Shown one piece after another: positions 18,376 to 26,885 of a DNA stretch of 64,000 nt. A model generated the notes under the pieces. That model had not been told where the DNA came from. It saw only the letters and a list, made by a program, of their open reading frames with translations, and did no database searches. Position 1 is the stretch's first letter; the number at the start of each line of letters is the position of its first letter. Position numbers and translations under genes: made by a program. This stretch comes from CALBTQ01 sp036725605 (GTDB lineage: Bacteria; Lernaellota; Lernaellaia; Lernaellales; Lernaellaceae): the NCBI GenBank assembly GCA_036725605.1, contig DAIMDW010000001.1:124001-188000 (forward strand), in the 5' to 3' direction.

Positions 18376-18898
18376 GATCTTGCGCCAATCGTTGTCGCGC
18401 GGCGTGCAGGCGCGAGGCGACCGTATTGGCCGAAACGCCCAGCACGGCGGCGATTTGCTCGTAGTTAAACCCTTCCTGGTGACGCAGCACCATCACCTCG
18501 CGCAGCTTGGGCGGCAGGGCGAGCAGACGGCGCCAGAGTTCGGCGGCGCGTGCGGCGGCTTCCGGATCGTCGCGGTGGTCGGGCAGACCGACGATCAATT
18601 CTTCCGCGCCCGCTTTGCGCCGGCGCCGGGTCGTGCGCCGCAGCATCCGCACCGTGTTGCGCAAAATGCCGACGAACCAGGGCCAGAATTGCCGGCCGTC
18701 CTGGTAACGGCGTGCCCGCGTGAACACTTTGACAAACGCCTCCTGCGCGCAATCCATCGCCTCGTCGTGATCGCCGGTCAGTTGCAGCGCCAGGCGATAG
18801 GCATGCGTTTTGTGGCGGTTCATCAACATGGTGAAAGCCTCGCGGTCTTGCGCGTTTTTGATGCGTTCCATCAAGGTTTCGTCGGCGATGTGCTGCAT
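18365..18898 (-). CDS. ECF-type RNA polymerase sigma factor
   Basis: 177 residues. Region 2 holds HDEAMDCAQEAFVKVF followed by FWPWFVGILRNTVR; region 4 holds LPPKLREVMVLRHQEGFNYEQ and the helix-turn-helix IAAVLGVSANTVASRLHAAR. This is the sigma-70 ECF architecture that redirects RNA polymerase to stress or envelope promoters. I prefer the ATG at 18898 (AAGGA upstream) to one 15 bases earlier without a site. First gene of a coupled operon sigma, anti-sigma, YbjQ. The operon is probably autoregulated, as is usual, but I could not define its promoter motif. Confidence 0.92.
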   Translation of the reverse strand: MQHIADETLMERIKNAQDREAFTMLMNRHKTHAYRLALQLTGDHDEAMDCAQEAFVKVFTRARRYQDGRQFWPWFVGILRNTVRMLRRTTRRRRKAGAEELIVGLPDHRDDPEAAARAAELWRRLLALPPKLREVMVLRHQEGFNYEQIAAVLGVSANTVASRLHAARQRLAQDHEM

Positions 18899-19031
18899 TC
18901 GTCCTTTCCACACTTCATAAACACTATGCCGGGAGGAGGATGTTTCTTTAAAAATTTATCGCAGGCGGCAGATTTTTAAACAAGCGTCCGCCGTGAGAAT
19001 GCTTAAGGTGAGGGATAAAAGGAGTGTTGCC

Positions 19032-19664
19032 GTGAAAACGATCGTCAATCCGCTGATCGAGCAATACATGGAAACGCTGCGGACCGTCGCGGACGACAAC
19101 CTGCGGGCGATGGAGCGGCGGGCGGCTGCCGACGATTTCCCCATCATCGGGCCGGAGGTCGGCATGCTGCTGTACCTGCTGGCTAAAATCGGCCGTGCGC
19201 GGCGGGTGTTGGAATTGGGTTCGGGCTACGGCTATTCGGCCTATTGGTTCGCGCTGGCGTTGCCAAAAGACGGGCAGGTGATCGCCACCGATCTTGATCC
19301 GGACAACAAACAATTCGCGGAGAAGTCCTTTGCGCTCGCCGGGATGAGCAACAAACTGCGCTTCATCCTCGGCAACGGCCTGGAGGTCATCGACGGCCTC
19401 GACGGGCCCTTCGACATCATTTTCAACGACGTCGACAAGGAGGATTATCCGGCCGTGATCGACAAGGCCGCCGCCAAACTACGGCCCGGCGGATTGTTCA
19501 TCACCGACAACACGCTGTGGTACGCCAAGGTGGTCGAAGTGCCGCCGCCCGACGAAACCACCGCCGCCGTGCAACGCTTCAACCGCTTGCTGGCGGCGCA
19601 TGCGGACTTCGAAGCGCAGATCCTGCCGTTGCGCGATGGGCTGACCGTCGCCGTGCGCCGATAG
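19032..19664 (+). CDS. SAM-dependent O-methyltransferase (family 3)
   Basis: 210 residues. The SAM-binding motif I is VLELGSGYGYSAYWFA, with TDLDPDN (acidic ribose contact) and FNDVDKEDY (metal-site Asp) following, as in catechol/caffeoyl-CoA-type O-methyltransferases that need a divalent metal. I chose the GTG at 19032 because AAAGGAG lies eight bases upstream; an ATG at 18999 in frame has none. The next gene, a B12-binding-type radical SAM protein, begins 64 bp later on the same strand, so a shared modification pathway is possible. The acceptor substrate is unknown. Confidence 0.85.
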   Translation: MKTIVNPLIEQYMETLRTVADDNLRAMERRAAADDFPIIGPEVGMLLYLLAKIGRARRVLELGSGYGYSAYWFALALPKDGQVIATDLDPDNKQFAEKSFALAGMSNKLRFILGNGLEVIDGLDGPFDIIFNDVDKEDYPAVIDKAAAKLRPGGLFITDNTLWYAKVVEVPPPDETTAAVQRFNRLLAAHADFEAQILPLRDGLTVAVRR

Positions 19665-19728
19665 CGTTTCATCGTTGACCGCCGGCGTCGTGCGGGCGAA
19701 GATATTCGCGCCAAAACCGGGGAGCGAT

Positions 19729-21066
19729 ATGGCCGCGCCGCACATTCTGCTCGTCAATCCGCTGATCCACGATTTCGCCGCCTACGATTTCTGGGCGCGT
19801 CCGCTGGGATTGTCGATCGTCGGCGGCGTGTTGCGGCGCGCTGGCTTTTCCTTGGATTTTCTGGATTGCACCACTTCGTTCGATTCATCGCTGCCGCCGA
19901 AGCTGCGCCCCAAACGCAAGGCGGACGGCAGCGGGAAGTTCGTGCGCACGCCGCTGCCGCGCCCATCGTTTCTGCCGGATATTCCGCGTCGCTTCAGTCG
20001 CTATGGTCTGCCGCCGGAAATCCTCCGCGAGCTTTTGGCCGCCAGACAGAGGCCCGACGCAGTGCTGCTCACCTCGATGATGACCTACTGGTATGGCGGC
20101 GTGCGCGAGACGAGCGAACTGCTGCGCGACCAATGGCCGAGCGTGCCGATCGTTCTGGGCGGCGTATACGCCACGTTGTGCGCCGACCATGCGCGCGAGA
20201 ATTTGCCGGTCGACGCGGTCGTTGCCGGGCCGGTGGAAAGCAACCTGGGTGTGCTCGAAGAATTGCTGGGTGCGCCGATTCCCGCCTCGTTCACGCCGGT
20301 CGAGCCGGTTTATGAACAGGACGCCGCCGGGGGCGTCGCGGCGTTGCTGACCTCGCGCGGGTGCCCGTTTGCGTGCCCGTACTGCGGGGTGAGGACGCTG
20401 CATCCGCAGTTCATCAAGCACGATCCGGCCTGGGTGGAGCGTTTGGTACGCCACGCGGCGGTGGAATTGGGCATCAAACATTTTGCCGTGTACGACGACG
20501 CGCTGCTGATCGACGCGGCGCGCGCCGAGGACATTTTAATGCGCATCGCACACATCGACGCGGATATCCAGTTACACGCAGCATCGGGCTTGTCGTGTCG
20601 CGGGCTGACGCCGGCGGTGGCGCGGGCGATGAAAGCGGCGGGCTTCGCCACGGTGCGCGTGGGGTTGGAAACGGCCGATGCTGCCGCGCAGATCGCGTTG
20701 GGCGGTAAGGTGTCGACCGACGAGTTCGACGCGGCGGTGGAGAACCTGCTGGCGGCGGGATTCGCGAAAAAGCGAATCGGTGTGTACATCATGGCGGGCA
20801 TGCCGGGGCAGTCGCGCGACGAGGTGGAGCGCACGGTCGATCGCGTGCTCGCCTGGTCGCTGCAGCCGCATTTGTCGGAGTATTCGCCGGTGCCGCACAG
20901 CGCAATGTTCGCCGCGGGCGTTGCCGTGTCGCCCTATGACCTGTCCGAGCCGCTGTTTCACAATCCGACGTTGCTGTCCTGCGCCGAGGGCGACCTGGAC
21001 TACACGGCGGTCGGGGAGATCAAAGGACGCATCCGCGATTTTTTTCAAAACACAATGCCGGGGTAA
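19729..21066 (+). CDS. B12-binding-type radical SAM protein
   Basis: 445 residues. An N-terminal Rossmann-like domain (HILLVNPLIHDF, then LGLSIVGGVLRRAG) as found in cobalamin-binding radical SAM enzymes precedes the cluster motif CPFACPYC (CxxxCxxC) near residue 215. The radical SAM barrel continues through the VGLETAD and GVYIMAGMPGQSRDEVERT blocks. Enzymes of this class methylate or rearrange unactivated carbons; the product is unknown. GGGGAG lies five bases before the ATG. It follows the O-methyltransferase on the same strand. Whether it binds cobalamin cannot be judged, since the usual DxHxxG signature is not obvious. Confidence 0.82.
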   Translation: MAAPHILLVNPLIHDFAAYDFWARPLGLSIVGGVLRRAGFSLDFLDCTTSFDSSLPPKLRPKRKADGSGKFVRTPLPRPSFLPDIPRRFSRYGLPPEILRELLAARQRPDAVLLTSMMTYWYGGVRETSELLRDQWPSVPIVLGGVYATLCADHARENLPVDAVVAGPVESNLGVLEELLGAPIPASFTPVEPVYEQDAAGGVAALLTSRGCPFACPYCGVRTLHPQFIKHDPAWVERLVRHAAVELGIKHFAVYDDALLIDAARAEDILMRIAHIDADIQLHAASGLSCRGLTPAVARAMKAAGFATVRVGLETADAAAQIALGGKVSTDEFDAAVENLLAAGFAKKRIGVYIMAGMPGQSRDEVERTVDRVLAWSLQPHLSEYSPVPHSAMFAAGVAVSPYDLSEPLFHNPTLLSCAEGDLDYTAVGEIKGRIRDFFQNTMPG

Positions 21067-21130
21067 ACGCTCAAAACGACTTTGTGCTACACTTGGCCTC
21101 CAGTGGTGACCAATAAACGGGGATTAAAAA

Positions 21131-22948
21131 ATGAAAGCACGTTGGGTCTTGTTTGTGGTCTTGGTTCTGCTTTTCTCGATGATGCTCGTCGCGTGCGGCG
21201 ACGATGACGACGACAACGACAACGACTCGGGCGACGATACGGTCGACGACGACACGAGCGACGACGATACGGTCGACGATGACGACACCGGCGACGATGA
21301 CGACGACGATGACGATGATGACGACGATTTCGTCGTACCGCCGGTGGAGAATCCCGAACCGCTGTGGCCCGAATGGGTTTTGCGCCACTGGGTGTGGGAG
21401 GACGAGTCGACCCAGGCGTCGGCAACCGCGCACGTCGACGATTACCTGGCGCACGACATTCCGGTCGGCGCGATCATCATCGACAGTCCGTGGGAGACCG
21501 GCTACAACACCTTCGAATTCGATCCGGGTCTGTTTGCCGATCCGGAGGCGATGATCGACTATTTCCACAGCCTCGACGTGCGCGTGTTCATGTGGATCAC
21601 CCCCAACGTCAACGTCGACTCGCCCAACTACGAGGAAGGCTTCAACAACGGCTATTACATCAACGACGGCCGGACGATGGAATGGTGGAAGGGCGAGGGC
21701 AGCTTCATCGACTACAACAATCCCGACGCGATGACCTGGTGGCACGGCCTGATGGACAACGTGCTGGACATGGAAATCGACGGCTGGAAAACCGACGGCT
21801 CGGAATTCGGGCTGTATATCTATTCGATGGTCATTCACACCTATTCCGGCAACATCTCCCCCAAGGAATACCAGGAGATGTACTACCGCGATTTCTTCAA
21901 CTACACGCGCGAACGGCTGGGCAACGACCGGGTGATCACCGCGCGACCGGTCGACAGCTACGGCGTGCCGTTCTGGGGACCGAGCTTCGCGCCGCGCGAC
22001 GTGAATTTCGCGGGGTGGGTCGGCGATCAGGATCCCACCTGGTTCGGGATGAACGCGGCGTTGATCAACCTGTTCTTCTCGGGTGAACGCGGCACGGTGA
22101 ATTTCGGTTGCGACATCGGCGGTTATCGCAGCGACGACATGCGCGATAAAAACGTGTTCATCCGCTGGGCGCAGTTGGGCGCGCTGTTGCCGATCATGGA
22201 AAACGGCGGCGGCGGCGAGCATCGCCCGTGGATGTACGATACGGAAACCGAGGACATCTACCGCAAATTTGTGCTGTTCCACGAGCAGTTGCTGCCGTAC
22301 CTGTACAGCCAGGGCGCGGAATATTACGACGACGGACTGTCGCTGCTGCGGCCGATCAAAAAATGGACCTGGCATTACAACCTGGGCGACGATCTGCTGG
22401 TTGCCGCGATGGTCAATCCGGGCACGGTCAAAACCGTCACTTTCCCGGAAGGTGCGACCTGGATCAACTACTGGACCGGCGAGGAGTACGCCGGCGGTAC
22501 GGAAGAAAAGCTGGACTTCCCCTTCGATCAGTATCCGGTTTTCGTGCGCAAGGGCGCGATTATCCCGATGGACAACTCGATGCACGATACGGTGTTCCCG
22601 GTCAAAGCCGGCGAACGGGCGCCGATCACCGCGGTGATCTATCCGATGGCCGGCGAGAAGAGTTTCAACGTGTACGAAGAGGGCGGTACGGGCGCGAACA
22701 TCTCTTACTCGTCGCAGGAGGAGATGACGATCCGCCTGTCGGCCACCGAGCGTCAATACGCGTTCCGGTTGATCGACGTGGATACGCCGACCAAGGTGAA
22801 CGCCGAACCCTACGGCGTGCTCACGGCGGCGGCCGGCCTCAATGCGCTGGAGGAGACCGACAGCGGCTGGTATTACGACCCGGCGGCGCGCGAACTGTGG
22901 ATCAAACCGGGCGCGGCGGATCGCGGGTTGGTGGTGACCATCGAATAA
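21131..22948 (+). CDS. Asp-rich lipoprotein, glycoside hydrolase family 31
   Basis: 605 residues. Signal ending MLVAC, then about 45 residues of Asp with Asn, Ser, Thr and Val, then a GH31 catalytic barrel. Family marks are VGAIIIDSPW, FMWITPNV, the nucleophile Asp in DGWKTDGSEFG, and GRPVDS-like and FGCDIGGY blocks. GH31 enzymes are retaining alpha-glucosidases, alpha-xylosidases or transglucosidases. The lipobox implies anchoring to the outer or inner membrane, with the acidic stretch as spacer, so the enzyme likely works on sugars outside the cytoplasm. A Rho-independent terminator follows. The exact glycoside is not predictable. Confidence 0.9.
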   Translation: MKARWVLFVVLVLLFSMMLVACGDDDDDNDNDSGDDTVDDDTSDDDTVDDDDTGDDDDDDDDDDDDFVVPPVENPEPLWPEWVLRHWVWEDESTQASATAHVDDYLAHDIPVGAIIIDSPWETGYNTFEFDPGLFADPEAMIDYFHSLDVRVFMWITPNVNVDSPNYEEGFNNGYYINDGRTMEWWKGEGSFIDYNNPDAMTWWHGLMDNVLDMEIDGWKTDGSEFGLYIYSMVIHTYSGNISPKEYQEMYYRDFFNYTRERLGNDRVITARPVDSYGVPFWGPSFAPRDVNFAGWVGDQDPTWFGMNAALINLFFSGERGTVNFGCDIGGYRSDDMRDKNVFIRWAQLGALLPIMENGGGGEHRPWMYDTETEDIYRKFVLFHEQLLPYLYSQGAEYYDDGLSLLRPIKKWTWHYNLGDDLLVAAMVNPGTVKTVTFPEGATWINYWTGEEYAGGTEEKLDFPFDQYPVFVRKGAIIPMDNSMHDTVFPVKAGERAPITAVIYPMAGEKSFNVYEEGGTGANISYSSQEEMTIRLSATERQYAFRLIDVDTPTKVNAEPYGVLTAAAGLNALEETDSGWYYDPAARELWIKPGAADRGLVVTIE

Positions 22949-22968
22949 AGTCTGTATAAATACGCTGA

Positions 22969-22998
22969 GGGGAGCCGCCGTGGCTCCCCTTGTTTTTT
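22969..22998 (+). terminator. Rho-independent terminator after the GH31 gene
   Basis: Perfect 8-bp stem GGGGAGCC/GGCTCCCC with a GCCGT loop, followed by a T-rich run. It lies 20 bp after the GH31 stop and separates it from the next promoter. Confidence 0.9.
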
Positions 22999-23044
22999 AA
23001 AAAATCCTCATTTTTCATGCAAAATCTCACGATAAGCGGTTGAG

Positions 23045-23072
23045 TTGACAGATAAAAAAATGCCTTTAAACT
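23045..23072 (+). promoter_or_regulatory. Sigma-70-type promoter for the metallopeptidase gene
   Basis: Perfect -35 TTGACA at 23045-23050, a 16-bp A-rich spacer, and TAAACT (four of six) as -10. The predicted start is about 55 bases before the ATG at 23134, directly after the preceding terminator. Confidence 0.5.
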
Positions 23073-23133
23073 AGCCCCGGCTTAAATGCGAATTTCTCGT
23101 CCCGGGAAGAAAAGGAAAGCGAAAGGATATCCA

Positions 23134-24981
23134 ATGCATCGCCACCTGTTGAGCTGCTTACTGGTATTGTCTTTTCTCATCATTGGTGTTCAGACGGCGG
23201 CGGCGTTCGAATATGATGTTGCGGCCACGTTGCGGGCGGTCGACAACGATTTCGATGCCGGCCTAATCAATCTGGATCAGAAAGCGCGCTTGATGGCGTA
23301 TGCTTTGTTCGCCACCAATAAACTGCCCGATGCGTATTACCGCACTTCCCAGGATCTCAACCGCGTGGCCGGTCAGCCGCCGCGCTGGTTCCGGGGCGGG
23401 ACGATGGCCGTGGAAACCTTGCGGCGCATGTTGCCCGATCTTTCGCCGGCCGTGCGCGCGGAGGTGGAAAAATATTTTCTGACCTCGCCGCGTCCGGTGA
23501 AATCCGGTCCCAAGAAGAGCGACTACCCGGAAGGGTTTTACACGAGCAACGTCGAACGTTCCGAGCATTTCGCCCTTCGCTACGGCAACAATTGGGGCGG
23601 CTCGTCGGATACGCTCGACACCTGGCTCGACATTTTGGAAGACGAGGTGTGGGCCACGGAAATCGAGGCGTGGGGGTATCAGCCGATTTCGCAGTCGGGC
23701 AGCTATTACATCGACATCTACATCGGCAACAGCGGCGATCAGGCGCCGAGCATCGATTTCGCCGGCGCCTATACGACCATGTACTACGACCAGGATTACG
23801 GCATGATGCCCTACATGGTGTTTCATCCGATGATTCTGGATTACCTCAGCAGCATCCGCGACGTGAGTTCGCACGAGTTTTATCACTGCACGCAGTTCAC
23901 GCACGTGGTCGACGACGGCTGCTGGTATTACATGGGCGAAACCGAAACCTGGTTCGTGGAAGCCACGGCGGTTTGGGCCGAAAGCGCCGTTTATCCGGAC
24001 ATTAAAAACTGGATCGGCTACATCAGCGATTGGGCCGGCTCGCCGCAGGAACCGCTGACCAACAATTCGTACGGCGGTTATGGTCCGTACGCGCGCGGCA
24101 TTTACGCCCGCTATCTGTACGAGCACGTCGACGGCCTCAACACGATTTACGACATCTGGAACGATTGCAGCGCCAGCACCCTGTTCGGCGTTTTCCGGTA
24201 TTTGCAGGAACAGCAGATCGATTGGATGGAACATTACGTCGATTTCATGGCTCGCCTGGCGGTGCTGGATTTCGCCGACGGTTCGATGCTGCCTGAGTTT
24301 ACGACGGTGAAAACGGTTTCCACCTTCCCGTTGAAGCAAAGTTCGGCGCCGTCCACGCGCAAGCCTTACCTGAACGGCGTCAACATTTATGAAGTCACCA
24401 ACGGCTCGGAAAGCGACCCGCGGTTGAACATCCAGTTCATCGGCGGCAATACCGGCGATTCCCGCATTCGTTGGGGCGCCGGCGTGCTGAAGGTCAAATC
24501 CAACGGCGATTCCGATCTGGAGATCATGGTGCTCAGTGGCTCGGGCGAGGGCGAATTGACCGTCGACGGTCTGGGCACGACCTACAATAAGATGTTCTTG
24601 CTGGTCAGCCCGACCACCGGGCAGGTGATAAATGAAAACCTGCGGATCGATTATAAATTGCAGCTTACCCGCGGCGACGACGGCTTCGACGACTTCACCG
24701 ACGACGATGACGATGACGACGATGATGACGATAACGATGATGACGACGACGATGATGACGACGATTGCGATTCGTTCTGCGACCGCGTCGAATCCTGCGG
24801 CATGATCGATTTCTTCGGCTTTTCCTCGATGAGCGAATGCCTCTCCGGCTGCGACTCGCTGGGCGCCGAGTATCTGGATTGCGCCCTGAATTCCGCCGAT
24901 TGCGACGAATTCGCCGAGTGCTTCGGAGCCGGCGATGACGATGACGACGACGATGACGATGATGACGGATGCGGCTGCTGA
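23134..24981 (+). CDS. Secreted HExxH metallopeptidase with Asp-rich, Cys-rich C-terminus ending in GCGC
   Basis: 615 residues. Signal peptide (HLLSCLLVLSFLIIGVQTAAA), a helical pro-region, then a gluzincin-like site: HEFYH inside DVSSHEFYHCTQF, with a candidate third ligand Glu in WFVEATAVWAES about 25 residues on. It resembles MXAN_6640-type putative metalloproteases from myxobacteria. After a beta-rich part come an Asp tract of about 30 residues, a 55-residue domain with ten cysteines (starting CDSFCDRVESC), a second Asp tract, and the terminal four residues GCGC. The start at 23134 has AAAGGA six bases upstream. A terminator follows. The C-terminal layout recurs in two unrelated proteins of this window and looks like a sorting or anchoring tag. 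Confidence 0.8.
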   Translation: MHRHLLSCLLVLSFLIIGVQTAAAFEYDVAATLRAVDNDFDAGLINLDQKARLMAYALFATNKLPDAYYRTSQDLNRVAGQPPRWFRGGTMAVETLRRMLPDLSPAVRAEVEKYFLTSPRPVKSGPKKSDYPEGFYTSNVERSEHFALRYGNNWGGSSDTLDTWLDILEDEVWATEIEAWGYQPISQSGSYYIDIYIGNSGDQAPSIDFAGAYTTMYYDQDYGMMPYMVFHPMILDYLSSIRDVSSHEFYHCTQFTHVVDDGCWYYMGETETWFVEATAVWAESAVYPDIKNWIGYISDWAGSPQEPLTNNSYGGYGPYARGIYARYLYEHVDGLNTIYDIWNDCSASTLFGVFRYLQEQQIDWMEHYVDFMARLAVLDFADGSMLPEFTTVKTVSTFPLKQSSAPSTRKPYLNGVNIYEVTNGSESDPRLNIQFIGGNTGDSRIRWGAGVLKVKSNGDSDLEIMVLSGSGEGELTVDGLGTTYNKMFLLVSPTTGQVINENLRIDYKLQLTRGDDGFDDFTDDDDDDDDDDDNDDDDDDDDDDCDSFCDRVESCGMIDFFGFSSMSECLSGCDSLGAEYLDCALNSADCDEFAECFGAGDDDDDDDDDDDGCGC

Positions 24982-24999
24982 CGATTGATTGAAACGAGG

Positions 25000-25029
25000 A
25001 AAGGGCGGCCGAGATGGTCGCCCTTTTTT
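25000..25029 (+). terminator. Rho-independent terminator after the metallopeptidase gene
   Basis: An 11-bp stem (AAAGGGCGGCC against GGTCGCCCTTT, one G-T pair) with a GAGAT loop, followed by Ts. Placed 19 bp after the stop codon. Confidence 0.88.
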
Positions 25030-25030
25030 A

Positions 25031-25115
25031 TTGGATGAATTTTTGCAACATTTTGCCCCTCTCAGAAATCTGGCTTCGAAAATCTGAGATGCCGTTCAGG
25101 TGTAAATTCATCCAA
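25031..25115. repeat. Nested inverted repeat, 85 bp
   Basis: Outer arms TTGGATGAATTT (25031-25042) and AAATTCATCCAA (25104-25115) are perfect 12-bp complements. Inside them CTCAGA (25061-25066) pairs with TCTGAG (25083-25088). It lies in non-coding DNA just after a terminator. It could be a small MITE-like remnant or a structured RNA. No target duplication is obvious. Confidence 0.55.
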
Positions 25116-25161
25116 ATTTTGTAACTACCCGTAATTGCGGAACAATGGCCAAATGTTTGTT

Positions 25162-25189
25162 TTGGCATCGTGAATGCATGATCTGTTAT
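25162..25189 (+). promoter_or_regulatory. Possible promoter before a structured non-coding region
   Basis: TTGGCA (25162-25167), 16-bp spacer, TGTTAT (25184-25189). Directly downstream lies a perfect CGGTGTTC/GAACACCG palindrome (25190-25208) covering the expected start site, so this may also be an operator. Confidence 0.35.
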
Positions 25190-25421
25190 CGGTGTTCATG
25201 GAACACCGTCGAGGGTGAATCGACGCCGGTGTTGCTGGCAACAACGGTTACCGATTGACAACAAAAAACGTTATGACCTGGGGCGGCTGTCGTCAAAAGG
25301 TACAAAGTCGGTCACCCAAACATGAATTCCAGGTCAGTTGGCTCCTGAATCACCAAGGTTGCTCGCGGATAGGGCAAGGTAGATTCCTTGGATTAAAGCC
25401 CCGAGAAGGGGCTTTTTTTTT
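25190..25421 (+). ncRNA. Candidate structured RNA or leader ending in a terminator
   Basis: No credible coding frame spans this stretch, yet stems follow one another: CGGTGTTC/GAACACCG; CGTCGA/TCGACG around GGGTGAA; CCGGTGTTG/CAACAACGG with a CTGG loop (eight of nine pairs, 25226-25247); and CCAAGGTTGC pairing in two parts with GCAA and CCTTGG further on. A strong terminator hairpin closes it. It could be a free small RNA of about 230 nt or an attenuator/riboswitch-type leader for the SGNH hydrolase gene 68 bp later. I do not recognise a known riboswitch, 6S, tmRNA or RNase P core. Confidence 0.4.
25395..25421 (+). terminator. Rho-independent terminator upstream of the SGNH hydrolase gene
   Basis: Perfect 8-bp stem AAAGCCCC/GGGGCTTT, loop GAGAA, and a run of about nine Ts. 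It stands before rather than after a coding gene, which implies that a non-coding transcript ends here. Confidence 0.9.
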
Positions 25422-25488
25422 GCCTTCACGCTGGATTTACCCGGGGAGAATGTGTACAACAGCCCAATTCATGGGGAGTACGGCGGGT

Positions 25489-26391
25489 ATGCGCAGGAAA
25501 AAGTGGTTGCTCATCGTCCCGGCGATGTTGGCCGTTTTGCTGGCGGTCGATGTGCTGTTGCGCATTTTCGCGGTGGGCGTGCCGCCGGCGGCCTATTGCG
25601 ACAACGGCGCGCCACGCGGCAACCATCGTTACCAGGCCCGCAATCCCTACGTCGACGCGCCGCCGGACGAACTGAGCCGTTATATCCTTTGTTTCGGCGA
25701 TAGTTGGACCTTCGGTTTGGGCGTGCAAGCAAGCGATGCCTGGCCGCAGCGTTTGGAAACCATCCTGCGCGATCACGACGAGCAGGTGTACGTGGCCAAC
25801 CTGGCCACGGTCCGCGATACGGCCGCCGACATCGCCAAAAATTTCACCATGCAGGTCAAGCGCTACCGGGCCAAAACGGCGGTGGTGATGACCGGCCTTG
25901 TCGACGCGCAGGCGGCGGAGCGTTTGCACGAATTTCCGCCGGGCGATCCGTTTGCGCCGCGAGCCTGTTCCCGGCCGTGGTGGCGCCTGGGGCACGAACT
26001 GGGCCGGCGACGGCTGGCGTTCCGCCTGCGCCTGGATCATCAGAAAGAAAAGGAAAACAAGCGGTTTGTCGAGCGCGTCGGTTCGGTGGCGCAGGTGCAG
26101 GAAGCGCTGTTTGCCATCGCTCGTCAGGCGGAGGAACTCGGCGTGCGGCTGGTGTTGGTGACGACTCCGAAAATGCCGGCGCCGACCGGCTCGACGCCGC
26201 GTCTGCCGCTGGAGAACGGTTACAATTTCCTGATTCAAGTGACCGCACAATCTTTCCAACTGCCGCTGTGCGATCTGGAAAAGCGGTGGGGCGACGACAC
26301 GCCGGATTATCTGCTCGACTGGCTGTTATGGCCGATGCCCAATGAACAAGGGCACCTTGATATCGCCCGCGCGGTGGCCGCGAGCCTCTGA
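25489..26391 (+). CDS. Membrane-anchored SGNH/GDSL hydrolase-like protein
   Basis: 300 residues. N-terminal membrane anchor (WLLIVPAMLAVLLAVDVLL after MRRKK), then a GDSL block CFGDSWTFGLGV carrying the nucleophile Ser. The block III site that normally reads GxND is GLVD, and the C-terminal catalytic DxxH reads NEQGH, so Asn of block III and Asp of block V are both replaced. The protein may be a weak esterase, an O-acetyl transferase relative, or inactive. The start at 25489 has GGGGAG ten bases upstream; two earlier in-frame ATGs are poorer. Convergent with the YbjN-like gene. Confidence 0.72.
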   Translation: MRRKKWLLIVPAMLAVLLAVDVLLRIFAVGVPPAAYCDNGAPRGNHRYQARNPYVDAPPDELSRYILCFGDSWTFGLGVQASDAWPQRLETILRDHDEQVYVANLATVRDTAADIAKNFTMQVKRYRAKTAVVMTGLVDAQAAERLHEFPPGDPFAPRACSRPWWRLGHELGRRRLAFRLRLDHQKEKENKRFVERVGSVAQVQEALFAIARQAEELGVRLVLVTTPKMPAPTGSTPRLPLENGYNFLIQVTAQSFQLPLCDLEKRWGDDTPDYLLDWLLWPMPNEQGHLDIARAVAASL

Positions 26392-26393
26392 GA

Positions 26394-26867
26394 TCATTTC
26401 ACCTTGGCCAATTCCTTGCGGACCGTTTCCACTTCGGTGAGCAGCGTCTGCACGGCCGCCTTGAACGAGGCGAAATCGACGCCGTTTTCGGCGGCGAAGG
26501 TGTAACTGAGGCGGATGGTTTTTGCTTGCTGATCCCACTCCAGTTTGCCCACCGTCAGGCGATAGTTGAGATCCGCCATCAGACGGAAAACGGCCGGAGC
26601 CTTGGGATTGTCTGCGGCCAGTTCATACACGTCGACAATCGCCAGATAGACGATTTTGTGCGAGGGCATCGCGCGGACGTAAAACTGTTCGGGCTGGCCG
26701 TCGGGGAAACTCAAAGAGAACTTGTATTCGCCGATCTGCCCTTTGGTGAATTTCAACTTCATTTGCGTCAGGTATTGCTCCACGGTCGCGCCGTCGGTCG
26801 GGCCGGCCCAGGCCGCCACGGCGGTCAGCAAAAGCATCAGCGAAAGCAGAGCGATCCACTTTTTCAT
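26394..26867 (-). CDS. Secreted YbjN-like protein
   Basis: 157 residues. Signal peptide KKWIALLSLMLLLTAVAAWA followed by an alpha/beta domain like YbjN or type III chaperone folds: a middle segment NPKAPAVFRLMADLNYRL, then a strand GKLEWDQQAKTIRLSYTF and a long C-terminal helix. YbjN-type domains have no settled enzyme function; the secreted form may bind a partner. GGAG lies seven bases before the ATG. It begins 19 bp after the PLP-enzyme gene ends on the same strand and could be co-transcribed. The family call is tentative. Confidence 0.55.
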   Translation of the reverse strand: MKKWIALLSLMLLLTAVAAWAGPTDGATVEQYLTQMKLKFTKGQIGEYKFSLSFPDGQPEQFYVRAMPSHKIVYLAIVDVYELAADNPKAPAVFRLMADLNYRLTVGKLEWDQQAKTIRLSYTFAAENGVDFASFKAAVQTLLTEVETVRKELAKVK

Positions 26868-26885
26868 TGTCGTTCTCCACAAAGA

